Made by a program: the position numbers and the translations under genes. Below the pieces are notes generated by a model. The model did not search any database. It had not been told where the DNA came from and saw only the letters and a program-made list of their open reading frames with translations. Shown piece by piece: positions 53,154 through 62,161 of a stretch of DNA of 64,000 bases. The stretch spans positions 2,108,001 to 2,172,000 of the forward strand of contig OY762941.1 in the NCBI GenBank assembly GCA_963666995.1, given 5' to 3'. The stretch's first letter is position 1; every line of letters starts with the position of its first letter. Source of the DNA: Syntrophobacter sp963666995 (GTDB taxonomy: Bacteria > Desulfobacterota > Syntrophobacteria > Syntrophobacterales > Syntrophobacteraceae).

Positions 53154-54524
53154 ATGTCTGTACAGAGAATAATGATGGATGATGTCCGCTTTAGTAGCTT
53201 CCACACTAAAATGACGCTCTACACCGGCGGCGGAGCCTTCTGTGATGGCTACATCCTCGGCATTGTCGCTGTTGCCTTGGAGGCGCTCACACCGGCGCTA
53301 AAGCTTACAACGGTGGAGGCGGGTTTAATTAGTTCCGGGCTGCTGGTAGGCATGTTCTTTGGGAGTCTCATATTTGGCTACGTTACGGACATCATCGGGC
53401 GTAAGTTGATGTTTGTGTTGAACCTTGTTGCATTTGTCGTAGGATCCGTCCTCCAATTTTTTGTAACTGATTTTACACAATTATTGATACTCCGCGTCTT
53501 TTTGGGAATTGCGGTCGGCGCGGACTATCCAATTGCCACTTCTCTCTTGGCCGAGTTCTCGCCTAAGAAAAATCGTGGAATGCTGCTCTCCATCTTAATC
53601 GGCCTATGGTGGGTTGGCTTTGTAGGATCCTACGCCGTCGGAGCGGTGATGATCTCATTGGGGCCTGATAGTTGGCGCTGGATGCTAGCCAGCAGCGCAG
53701 TCCCCGCGGCTATCCTTCTTATTGCCCGGTTGGATTGCCCCGAATCACCACGCTGGTTAATCGAAAAAGGGCGTACGGCAGAGGCCCGGGCGATACTTGA
53801 TAAGCATTTGGGGAAGGACGTTGACATACAAATTCCCGAGCGCGTCTCCAAGACATCGTTTGCGAGTATTTTTCGCGGCGGATATATGTCTCGCACTGTG
53901 TTTTGCTGTTTGTTTTGGGTGCTGCAAAGTGCGCCTGGAAGTGCGATAGCGATGTTTATTCCCAAGGTTCTCGCGAATTTCCATCTTGCTCAAGGAGGCT
54001 TTAAATTTACAGGGTCGCTCATAATAGGATTGTTTTACCTGGTAGGATTACTGCCTGGAATTTTCCTGGTTGAGAAAATGGGCCGGCGCCCCGTAGTGGT
54101 GTGGCCCTTCATTGGACAGGCAGTATTACTTGCCATTCTTGCGTTAATGACTGAGGCGCAGCCATGGACAATCCTGCTTGTATTCAGCGTATATGCAGTT
54201 CTACACACTGGGACTACCGTGGTTCAGTGGGTTTATCCGAACGAGCTTTTTCCGACCGAGGTGCGTGCCACGGCGGTGGGATTTGCCGCTGCCATTAGCC
54301 GTGGCGGTATGTTTGCGGGCACCTTCTTTATGCCTATACTCCTGAACAATATCGGCCTTGAGAGCACCCTGTTTATCAGTGGCGGTATTTATTTCATCGG
54401 GTTTATAGTGTCGTACTTTATGGCTCCTGAAACTAAGAACATTGCCCTCGATGAAGCGGCCGCTGTTAAACAAGTCTCTGCTGTGACTGAACAGCACCCG
54501 GAATTACAACGAGTGCGGGATTAG
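53154..54524 (+). CDS. MFS transporter (sugar-porter/aromatic-acid type)
   Basis: The 456-residue protein has about 12 helices. MFS motifs are GYVTDIIGRKLMF in the helix 2-3 loop, RVFLGIAVGADYPIATSLLAEF in helix 4 and CPESPRWLIEKGR in the central loop, which fits the SP/AAHS group (sugars, aromatic acids, niacin). With the lyase and FAD dehydrogenase genes around it, it probably imports the substrate. The gene has visibly lower G+C than the core genes. Confidence 0.85.
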   Translation: MSVQRIMMDDVRFSSFHTKMTLYTGGGAFCDGYILGIVAVALEALTPALKLTTVEAGLISSGLLVGMFFGSLIFGYVTDIIGRKLMFVLNLVAFVVGSVLQFFVTDFTQLLILRVFLGIAVGADYPIATSLLAEFSPKKNRGMLLSILIGLWWVGFVGSYAVGAVMISLGPDSWRWMLASSAVPAAILLIARLDCPESPRWLIEKGRTAEARAILDKHLGKDVDIQIPERVSKTSFASIFRGGYMSRTVFCCLFWVLQSAPGSAIAMFIPKVLANFHLAQGGFKFTGSLIIGLFYLVGLLPGIFLVEKMGRRPVVVWPFIGQAVLLAILALMTEAQPWTILLVFSVYAVLHTGTTVVQWVYPNELFPTEVRATAVGFAAAISRGGMFAGTFFMPILLNNIGLESTLFISGGIYFIGFIVSYFMAPETKNIALDEAAAVKQVSAVTEQHPELQRVRD

Positions 54525-54667
54525 ACGTTTTGGCACTGTGGTCGATCACAATGTCGCGGTGTCGCTTGTTAAAGGTTTTGTAGTGCATTTCAAGGCATGC
54601 TCTCGGCAATATCTGCTCGTGATGCTTTGAGTGAGTGCCTGGGTAAAGAGTAGACAGGAGGCCTTTG

Positions 54668-54988
54668 ATGCGTGTTCAAGATCATCCGATTCTAGGGAAG
54701 AGATCATCGGGGAAGCCGATCACCATGTTCCTGGACGGTGAACCCCTCGTCGTTTACGAAGGCGAAACGATCGCTTCCGCCCTGATGGCCGAGGGTAAGA
54801 GAGTTTTCCGGTATACCCGGAAGGAACGATCGCCTCGCGGTTACTTTTGCGGGCTGGGTCGCTGTACGGACTGCACCATGACGGTCGATGGCATTCCTCA
54901 AGTGCGGACGTGCATCACCCTGGTAAAGGAAGGCATGCAGGTCGAGACTCAGGAAGGCCTGGGCCGGTGGAGTGAAAAACAATGCTAG
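54668..54988 (+). CDS. [2Fe-2S] small subunit of an FAD amine dehydrogenase complex
   Basis: The 106-residue protein has a ferredoxin-type [2Fe-2S] motif: CGLGRCTDC plus a later RTC. This is the N-terminal module of sarcosine-oxidase alpha, HcnA and related opine oxidase subunits. A GGAGG site is seven bases before the ATG at 54668. It overlaps the next gene by seven bases, so both are coupled. Confidence 0.85.
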   Translation: MRVQDHPILGKRSSGKPITMFLDGEPLVVYEGETIASALMAEGKRVFRYTRKERSPRGYFCGLGRCTDCTMTVDGIPQVRTCITLVKEGMQVETQEGLGRWSEKQC

Positions 54989-56571
54989 CAACTGAAATTG
55001 CGGTTGTGGGAGCGGGTCCCGCCGGTCTCACTGCGGCCTGTGTAGCCAGACAGTCCGGTGCGGAGGTCAAGGTTCTCGACGATCAGAGCGCACCCGGAGG
55101 GCAATTGTTCAAGCAGATTCACAAATTCTTCGGTTCCAAGGCTCATCTGTCGGGAACGAGGGGCTTCCGAATCGGAGAGCAGCTTCTCACCCAGGCTCGG
55201 GACCTGGGCGTGGACATTTTACTGAACACCAAGGTTATCGGGGTATTCGAGGGTCCCGTTTTGGGTGTTGTCCGCGATGACAAAATGAACCAGTTGGAAG
55301 CTTCCAGGATAATCATTGCCACCGGCGCGGACGAGAATCGCCTCGCCTTTCCGGGATGGATCCTACCGGGAGTCATGACGGCGGGAGCGGCCCAGACCAT
55401 GGCGAATATCCACCGAGTTCTGCCCGGGAGGCGGATTCTGATGGTGGGGTCCGGGAATGTGGGGCTCATCGTTTCTTATCAGTTGCTCCAGGCCGGTGCC
55501 GAGGTCGTTGCCCTGGTGGAGGCCTTGCCGAAGATCGGGGGCTACTGGGTCCATGCCGGGAAGGTGATCCGTAACGGCGTACCGATCCTGACTCGCCACA
55601 CCATTCGCGAAGTCCGCGGAAAGGAGCAGGTCGAGGAGGCGGTGGTCGTCGAGTTGGACGAGACCGGGTGTCCGAAGGCTGGAACCGAAAAGGTTTTTTC
55701 AGTTGATACGGTCTGTTTGGCCGTAGGGCTGTCTCCTTCCGTGCAACTCACCACCCTGGCCGGGTGCGCGCACGACTGGGAACCGGCACGAGGGGGCTAT
55801 GTAGCCAGGCACGACAAGAACTTCGAAACGACTGTGTCGGGGGTCTATGTTGCCGGGGATGTTGCCGGTGTGGAAGAAGCCAGTACGGCGATGGAACAGG
55901 GCCGGATCGCCGGTCTCGCTGCCGCGTTTTCCCTGGGATACAAAGCGGCGGGCGAGTTCGAAAAACTTCATGATGAGGCCAACAAAAACCTCAATGCGCT
56001 GCGGCGACCGGTTGCGCTCGATACGGTGGAATGCAAAGAAGACGAGTGGCGTCTTCGAGTGGCGGCAAGAGGGGTGTTCCAGCCTTCAGACCTGAAAAGC
56101 CTGCCCGGTGTGCCGACTGAGGAGCGCATGGAGAAGGGGCCCGTGGCCGTAATCGAGTGTGGGCAGGCCATTCCGTGCAATCCCTGTGAAACGAATTGCC
56201 ATCTGGGAGCGGTGCACCTGCTGGGCGGTTGTCTGACCAGTCTTCCGGCCCTGGTGGAGGATCAATGCACCGGGTGCGGTTTGTGTATAGCCAAATGTCC
56301 CGGACAGGCGATTTTCCTGATCGACTTGAACCACGCACCCGGAGTCTCGACCGTCAGCTTCGCATATGAGTTCCTTCCGCTTCCGAGGGAAGGAGAACAG
56401 GTGCAGGGTACGGACAGGGAAGGAAAGCCCGTCGTCCCCGTCAAAGTTGTCAAGGTGGATATGCGAAGAAAGGACGATCAGACGGCCGTCGTGACGATCG
56501 AGGTACCGAAGGAATACGCACACATCGTGCGTGGGATTTGCAGGAGGAAGGAGGATGCCAGCCTTGGATGA
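54982..56571 (+). CDS. FAD/NAD-binding large subunit with ferredoxin-type clusters
   Basis: The 529-residue protein has an FAD motif (VVGAGPAGLTAACVARQSG), a second dinucleotide fold (RRILMVGSGNVGLIVSYQL), TVSGVYVAGDVAGV and, unusually, two cysteine groups near 397-440: CGQAIPCNPCETNC and CTGCGLCIAKCPG, like [4Fe-4S] ferredoxin sites. HcnB and opine oxidase A subunits share the fold but the extra clusters resemble the alpha subunit of dye-linked proline dehydrogenases of Thermococcales. It probably takes electrons from the catalytic FAD subunit to a carrier. It overlaps both neighbours. Confidence 0.82.
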   Translation: MLATEIAVVGAGPAGLTAACVARQSGAEVKVLDDQSAPGGQLFKQIHKFFGSKAHLSGTRGFRIGEQLLTQARDLGVDILLNTKVIGVFEGPVLGVVRDDKMNQLEASRIIIATGADENRLAFPGWILPGVMTAGAAQTMANIHRVLPGRRILMVGSGNVGLIVSYQLLQAGAEVVALVEALPKIGGYWVHAGKVIRNGVPILTRHTIREVRGKEQVEEAVVVELDETGCPKAGTEKVFSVDTVCLAVGLSPSVQLTTLAGCAHDWEPARGGYVARHDKNFETTVSGVYVAGDVAGVEEASTAMEQGRIAGLAAAFSLGYKAAGEFEKLHDEANKNLNALRRPVALDTVECKEDEWRLRVAARGVFQPSDLKSLPGVPTEERMEKGPVAVIECGQAIPCNPCETNCHLGAVHLLGGCLTSLPALVEDQCTGCGLCIAKCPGQAIFLIDLNHAPGVSTVSFAYEFLPLPREGEQVQGTDREGKPVVPVKVVKVDMRRKDDQTAVVTIEVPKEYAHIVRGICRRKEDASLG

Positions 56572-56875
56572 GAAGGAAAAGCGAGAGTGTGAGCCCGGAT
56601 CGGATCTGGTGATCTGCCGATGTGAGGAGGTGACCAAAAGAGAGATTCTCGAGGCCATCGACAACGGGGCGCACACCATGTGGGAGTTGCGCCGGATGAC
56701 ACGGAGCGGAATGGGGTTATGCCAGGGGCGCAGCTGTGAGCGCCTTTGCGCGCGCCTTTTGGCCCAAAGACTTTCTATCCCGCTTGCAGATGTGCTGGTT
56801 CCCAGCAAACGGCCGCCGGTGCAACCGGTCACTATCGAAGCACTCAGCGGCAGGGAACACATCGAATTGAAGTGA
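56555..56875 (+). CDS. BFD-like [2Fe-2S] subunit
   Basis: The 106-residue protein has a BFD-type [2Fe-2S] arrangement: CRCEEVTKREIL and CQGRSC near the middle. Such domains normally are fused to GlpA or sarcosine oxidase; here the domain is a separate protein, as in HcnABC/opine and proline dehydrogenase relatives. Start at 56555 follows GGAGG and lies inside the end of the large-subunit gene. Confidence 0.8.
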   Translation: MPALDEKEKRECEPGSDLVICRCEEVTKREILEAIDNGAHTMWELRRMTRSGMGLCQGRSCERLCARLLAQRLSIPLADVLVPSKRPPVQPVTIEALSGREHIELK

Positions 56876-57214
56876 ATACTTCGATTTGGGAATTTGGGAG
56901 GAAGGAGATGGTGTTACGAAGGGTGCAGCTGTAGGAGTGCCCAGGGATTCTTTTTGGATTCGGGACGGATATCAGTGAGAAGGACGAGGTCTGTGAGCAC
57001 CTTTCAGAATTTTCGAGGAAGGGTGCGGAGGGAAGATCGGTCGATAACGGCATGGCAATGTGATCGTATCTGCTTGTCGGCGCTACGATTCACAGAAGCA
57101 GGTGAAAAGAAGTTCGACATGGAAATACCGGATATATCCTCCCTGCCGGCCCTCATCGAGTGATCGACCCAGTTGGCCGCTGGGATTCTGCAATTTGTGC
57201 TGGAGGGGTTTTTG
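56876..57214 (+). other. gap within the dehydrogenase operon; short frame with an internal amber codon
   Basis: After GAAGGAG an ATG at 56908 starts MVLRRVQL, followed by TAG (56932) and then 42 more in-frame codons (ECPGILFGFGTDISEKDEVC onward) to TGA at 57061. Either it is a decayed gene or, less likely, a UAG readthrough. No other gene is supported. Confidence 0.3.
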
Positions 57215-58327
57215 ATGAACAGGAAAAGTCATGATGTAGTCGTCATCGGGGGCGGTATCATCGGCATGTCGGTGGCCTATTTCCTGGCCCGGAAGGGGTG
57301 TGACGTCTGTGTGGTGGAGAAGTCCGTCCCCGGGCAGGAGAGCAGCGGGCGATGTGCCGGGAACCTGACCCGGAGCCATCGTCCGGCGCCGGATCTGCCG
57401 ATCGCCATGCGCGCCGTAGAGCTTTACAAACAACTGTCCGACGAATCCGATTTGGATTTCGAGTACAATCCGCAGGGCAATTTGAGATTGGCCTGGAACG
57501 AAAAACACGCCACCGATCTGATGAATATGGTGGAGCGTGACAGTCAGGCAGGCCTGGAATGCCGATTCCTCGACCGGGCCGACACTCGGGCGATGGCTCC
57601 GTACGCCGCCGGCCCGTATCTGGGCAGTGTGTACACTCCCGGCGACGGGTCGGCCGAACCCTACCTGGCGTGCGTGGCTGTGACGCGTGGTGCCAGACGT
57701 TTCGGGGCCACGATACACCAGCATAGGGAAGTGACCGGAATCGAGGTCTCGAATGGAGAGATCTCGAGTGTGAAAACCGCAACAGGCCCCATCCACACCC
57801 ATGTGGTGGTAAATGCCGCCGGGGCGTGGTCTCCGGCCGTCGGAGCCATGACCGGCGTGCGGATTCCCGCCGTGGTCAAGCGTTCCCACCTGGTTGTTAC
57901 CGAAAAGCTTCCGAAGTTTATCGAACCGGTCTTGAGCACTGACTTCTACGGCTATTTCCGTCAGACGCGTTCGGGGAACGTGATCATCGGGTATGCGGCC
58001 ACCCCAGTGGAGGGATACGAGCGTCGCGTCACGTACGAGGCTCTGAACATGGTGGGACGCAGAACTGCGACCATTATCCCGAGGCTGCGCAACGCTTCCG
58101 TGATTCGGGCATTCACCGGGTTCACCATGTGGACGGAGGACTATCTGCCTATAATCGGTCCGGTCAAGGCCGTGAGGGGCTTGTACATCGCCAGCGCTTT
58201 TTGCGGCCTCGGTTTCGGCGTCGGACCAGCGGTGGGTGAATTGATGGCCGAACTCGTGATGCACGGGAAAACGTCACTGCCGATAGATGCATTCAGCCTG
58301 AACCGCTTCCAAAACCGGACCACATGA
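57215..58327 (+). CDS. DadA/glycine-oxidase-like FAD-dependent catalytic subunit
   Basis: The 370-residue protein has VVVIGGGIIGMSVAYFLARK, GRCAGNLTRSHRPAPDLP and the C-terminal FTMWTEDYLPIIGPV plus FCGLGFGVGPAVGELMA, typical of D-amino acid dehydrogenase/glycine and sarcosine oxidase enzymes. It is the likely amine-oxidising subunit that removes hydride from a C-N bond. A GGAGGGG site precedes the ATG at 57215; the open frame from 57173 lacks family sequence. Paralogues in HcnABC and proline dehydrogenase complexes occupy the same position. Confidence 0.88.
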   Translation: MNRKSHDVVVIGGGIIGMSVAYFLARKGCDVCVVEKSVPGQESSGRCAGNLTRSHRPAPDLPIAMRAVELYKQLSDESDLDFEYNPQGNLRLAWNEKHATDLMNMVERDSQAGLECRFLDRADTRAMAPYAAGPYLGSVYTPGDGSAEPYLACVAVTRGARRFGATIHQHREVTGIEVSNGEISSVKTATGPIHTHVVVNAAGAWSPAVGAMTGVRIPAVVKRSHLVVTEKLPKFIEPVLSTDFYGYFRQTRSGNVIIGYAATPVEGYERRVTYEALNMVGRRTATIIPRLRNASVIRAFTGFTMWTEDYLPIIGPVKAVRGLYIASAFCGLGFGVGPAVGELMAELVMHGKTSLPIDAFSLNRFQNRTT

Positions 58328-58600
58328 GTCGAAGGTGAATGCTGTCGGGGTTCTGGTCGGAGACCATCATTATGTCAGTTGCCACCAGGTTCGTTAGCGG
58401 GCTTGAATGCAATCGGTGCTTGCCGCCTCTGACAAATACACTGGTGGATTATCAGCAGCAGGAAATCAGATGGATGCTGAAAAATCAGGGGCTGATCTGA
58501 TTTCTCATCATAGGGCAGGGTATCGCGTCTGTCGTATTGGACGACTGCGCGGGACGAGGGAACAGTAAGAAACAGCCAAACACATTGAAAGGGATGAAAG

Positions 58601-59269
58601 ATGACGAAGTTTCGTCCGAAATACATCACATTCGATCTATACGGTACGTTGACCTACTTCAGGATGAGCGCCATGACCCGCGAAGTTTTTGCAGACCGCA
58701 TCGATAAAAATCATATGGATCAGTTTGTAGCGGATTTTTCCGCTTACCGGTTGGATGAAGTCCTGGGGGCCTGGAAACCTTACTCGGATGTCATTACCAA
58801 TGCGGTACGCAGAACGTGCATGAAGTGGAAATTGGATTTCAATATGGCGGAGGCCCTGAGCTTTTACCAGGCAGTTCCTACTTGGGGGCCGCATCCGGAT
58901 GTTCCGGAAGGACTCGCCAAAGTAGCCAAAGAATATCCTCTCGTGGTGTTATCGAATGCCTCCGACGACCAGATTCAAAAGAATGTGGCAATGCTTGGTG
59001 CGCCGGTTCACGCGGTCCTCACGGCGCAGCAGGCACAGGCTTACAAGCCGCGGATGCAGGCATTCGAATACATGCTCGGTAAGCTCGGCTGCGGTCCGGA
59101 AGATATTTTGCATGTATCGGCCAGTTTGCGTTACGACCTAATGACGGCGTACGACCTCGGCATCAAGAACAAGGTCTACGTCAACCGCGGGTACGAACCG
59201 GGGAATCCGTATTTTGGATACACGGAGATCAAAGGCATCAATGAACTTCCCGGTGTTGTCGGTCTCTAG
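58601..59269 (+). CDS. HAD-superfamily protein (type II haloacid dehalogenase-like)
   Basis: The 222-residue protein has motif I FDLYGTL with Asp12, LSNASDD for motif II, a KPRMQAFEYML lysine, and HVSASLRYDLMTA in place of the dehalogenase SSNxxD segment. Key dehalogenase residues of that last segment do not line up, so I would not call it a dehalogenase. Similar HAD proteins often sit beside FAD amine oxidases and may repair or hydrolyse a phosphorylated or activated product. Confidence 0.8.
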   Translation: MTKFRPKYITFDLYGTLTYFRMSAMTREVFADRIDKNHMDQFVADFSAYRLDEVLGAWKPYSDVITNAVRRTCMKWKLDFNMAEALSFYQAVPTWGPHPDVPEGLAKVAKEYPLVVLSNASDDQIQKNVAMLGAPVHAVLTAQQAQAYKPRMQAFEYMLGKLGCGPEDILHVSASLRYDLMTAYDLGIKNKVYVNRGYEPGNPYFGYTEIKGINELPGVVGL

Positions 59270-59500
59270 GGCAGGAGCCCCCTCGCAGCTTCACCGTCTT
59301 CGGTTGCCTCAGCCGGGTTGCCGCCGTGGATGGATGAAACGGACGGGCTCCATCGAATCGGCGTGACCATGATAAAGAAAGGGTTCTTCCTCCTGAAAGC
59401 CCCGGGCGGGCTGCCGGGAGGAAGAGCAGGCATGTTTTCACAGGAAGATTCCCGTCCCAGAGATCACTCTTCGGGAAGATGACGGATTATGGGAGATAGG

Positions 59501-62161
59501 ATGAACTTGATTCGCCTGTGTGTAAACGGCCTCCGTCGGGAGTTGATTGTAGATTCGGAAACCGTGCTGCTTGACGTGCTGCGGGACGATCTGGGACTGA
59601 TCGGAACCAAGCAGGCCTGTGACCGTAAGGGCCAATGCGGGGCCTGCAAGGTGCTGGTGAACCGGAAACCGACGCTGTCGTGCCTGATCAGGGTTATCGA
59701 TCTGGACGGTGCCGAGATCATCACCGTGGAAGGATTGGGAACGCCCGACAATCCACATCTTATCCAGGAAGCATTCGTCCTGGCCGGCGCCATCCAGTGC
59801 GGGTTTTGCACTCCGGGGATGATCATGGCCGCCAAAGCCTTGCTGGACGTCAACCCGGATCCTTCAGTCGAGGAGATCAAACATGCCCTGCGCCGAAACC
59901 TGTGCCGCTGCACCGGATACAAGAAGATCATTGAAGCCGTACAGTTGGCCGGCCGTTTCGTGCGCGGGGAGATCACGCCTGACGATGTTCGCCCGAAGGC
60001 GACGGACGGCATGCTGGGGGTCTCTCATCCTCGGCCTTCGGCTATGGCCAAAGCATGTGGTACAGCGTACTTCACGGGAGACTTCAAGCTGCATGACGCG
60101 CTTGAGTTAGCCGTCTTGCGCAGCTCTGTGCCTCACGCACGCATCGTCTCGATCGATACATCACAGGCAACTGCGATGCCGGGAGTCGCTGGAGTGTTGA
60201 CAGCCGCTGATGTCAAAGGCACTAACCGCCTCAAGATGCGTGTGGCGGATCGGCCCGTCCTTTGCGGGGACAAGGTTCGGTGTATCGGGGATCCCATTCT
60301 TGCGGTGGCGGCCGACACCCGGAACCATGCTGAGGCTGCTCTGGAAAAAGTATTGGTGGAACTTGAGCCGTTGCCTGTGCTGAGCAGCCCGGAAGCTGCG
60401 ATGGCTTCCACGGCAGTCCAAGTTCACTCCGAATTTCCTAACCTCTGTTGTGATCAGCCTCAGGTGAAGGGCGATGCGGACGTGGCGCTGCAAAGGTCGG
60501 CAGCCGTGATCGAGGCTCGGTTCACAACCCATATCAATCATCAGGCCCCACTGGAGCCTGAGGCCACGATTGCTTACTGGGAGGAGGGCGAGGAGGAAGG
60601 GGGCGACCAACTGGTGATCATCGGCCGCAGCATCAACATTCACAATCACCTGGGCATGCTGCAGAGTGCCCTCGGCTGGGAGAACATGAGGTATGTCGAG
60701 CCTTATGTCGGCGGGCAGTTCGGGATCAAAATCGATGTGATTTCGGAAGGCATCGCGGGAGCGGCGGCGATTCATTTCAAACGCCCGGTGCGATACATCC
60801 CCAGCCTCAGTGAAAGCATGTTGATGACATCCAAGCGCCATGCTTTCGATATGCAGGTGAAGTTGGCGGCGGACGACCAAGGCAAGCTCACTGCCTACTG
60901 CAATGACTTTGTAGTGGACAAGGGAGCCTACTCTTCCACGGGGCCGGCGGTGATCAACCGTCCGCTGCTGACTCTTTCCGGTTCCTACAACATTCCCAAC
61001 ATCAGAGCACGGGGCAGACTCGTTTACACCAATAACCCCTGGGGCAGTGCGGCCCGTGGAGCGGGCCAGCCCGAGATTAACTTTCCGCTGGAAGTCGCCA
61101 TGGATATGCTGGCCGACAAGCTCGGCATCGATCCGTTTGACTTTCGGGTTCGCAACTCTTTGAAACCGGGCGAAAGCATGTCCACTGGGAGTGCGGTTCA
61201 ACAGTGGCCTTTTCCGGATCTGATGGAAGCTATGCGTCCCCACTACCGTCGGGCTGTCGGAGAAGCTGCTGCATACCGTTCCGGGACGGTGAAGCGTGGC
61301 GTTGGGCTTGGGACGGGGGCGCACGGAATCGCAACTCCGGGAGACTCTTCCATAGTCGCCGTGGAGCTTGATCCTGATGGCGGTATCAGCGTGTACGCCG
61401 CGACCGCTGATCCCGGTGAGGGGAACGACTCCATGCTGAGCCAGCTCGTTGGGGAGTTCATGGAGATTCCCCTCGATCTTGTGCGACTTCAAACCCGCGA
61501 TACAGACAACACCGCTGCCAGTGGGCCTGCGGCTGGAAGCCGCATCACGTACATGATCGGCGGAGCGTTGATGGATGCCCTTGAACAGTTAAAGGCGGCA
61601 ATGAGAGAGACCGGCGCCGGAACCGCTTCGGAGATCGAGGCATCCGGCAAACCCAGACGTTATATAGGCCGCAAGAAGGTCGCGGGCGGCCCTTTGGATC
61701 CTCTGACCGGCCAGGGGCCGAACTACGATTCCCTTGCACACGCGGTACAGATGGCCGAGGTCGAAGTCGACACGGAAAGCGGCATGGTCAAGGTCTTGAA
61801 GATGACCGCGGCGGTGGACGTTGGACTGGTTATCCATCCCCAGAACGTGACCGGCCAAATGGAAGGAGGAATGGACATGGGGGTAGGTTTTGCCCTGCGG
61901 GAGCAGTATGTCGCGGGCAAGACCAAAGATTGGGTTTCCTTTAAATTTCCCACCATCATGCGCAGCTTCCCCATGGAGGTGATCACTGTTGAAACACCCC
62001 GTTCCAGGGGGCCGTTGGGCGCCACGGGAGTGGGCGAAATGAGCATTCTGGCCACTCCGCCCGCGGTGATCAATGCCATCAAGGACGCTGCCGGGGTGTG
62101 GATGTGCAATTTGCCGGCAACTCCGGAAAAGATCAAGGCCGCACTTATGGCAACCAGATAG
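59501..62161 (+). CDS. fused [2Fe-2S]/molybdopterin aldehyde-oxidase-type hydroxylase (Mop-like)
   Basis: The 886-residue enzyme of the xanthine oxidase family begins with a plant-type [2Fe-2S] domain (CDRKGQCGACKV) and a second [2Fe-2S] domain (CGFCTPG, CRCTGY), then has the molybdenum-cofactor lobes and ends with GATGVGEMS, whose Glu is the catalytic base. It lacks the FAD domain or subunit, as in Desulfovibrio gigas Mop (907 residues). These enzymes oxidise aldehydes or hydroxylate N-heterocycles. I chose the ATG at 59501 after GGGAG; an ATG at 59489 is also in frame. No separate FAD subunit or cofactor-insertion chaperone (XdhC) is next to it. Confidence 0.85.
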   Translation: MNLIRLCVNGLRRELIVDSETVLLDVLRDDLGLIGTKQACDRKGQCGACKVLVNRKPTLSCLIRVIDLDGAEIITVEGLGTPDNPHLIQEAFVLAGAIQCGFCTPGMIMAAKALLDVNPDPSVEEIKHALRRNLCRCTGYKKIIEAVQLAGRFVRGEITPDDVRPKATDGMLGVSHPRPSAMAKACGTAYFTGDFKLHDALELAVLRSSVPHARIVSIDTSQATAMPGVAGVLTAADVKGTNRLKMRVADRPVLCGDKVRCIGDPILAVAADTRNHAEAALEKVLVELEPLPVLSSPEAAMASTAVQVHSEFPNLCCDQPQVKGDADVALQRSAAVIEARFTTHINHQAPLEPEATIAYWEEGEEEGGDQLVIIGRSINIHNHLGMLQSALGWENMRYVEPYVGGQFGIKIDVISEGIAGAAAIHFKRPVRYIPSLSESMLMTSKRHAFDMQVKLAADDQGKLTAYCNDFVVDKGAYSSTGPAVINRPLLTLSGSYNIPNIRARGRLVYTNNPWGSAARGAGQPEINFPLEVAMDMLADKLGIDPFDFRVRNSLKPGESMSTGSAVQQWPFPDLMEAMRPHYRRAVGEAAAYRSGTVKRGVGLGTGAHGIATPGDSSIVAVELDPDGGISVYAATADPGEGNDSMLSQLVGEFMEIPLDLVRLQTRDTDNTAASGPAAGSRITYMIGGALMDALEQLKAAMRETGAGTASEIEASGKPRRYIGRKKVAGGPLDPLTGQGPNYDSLAHAVQMAEVEVDTESGMVKVLKMTAAVDVGLVIHPQNVTGQMEGGMDMGVGFALREQYVAGKTKDWVSFKFPTIMRSFPMEVITVETPRSRGPLGATGVGEMSILATPPAVINAIKDAAGVWMCNLPATPEKIKAALMATR

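Noticed and set aside
58601..59269. Haloacid dehalogenase function
   Set aside because: The family fold is clear but the residues expected after VSA(S) do not align with dehalogenase catalytic residues.
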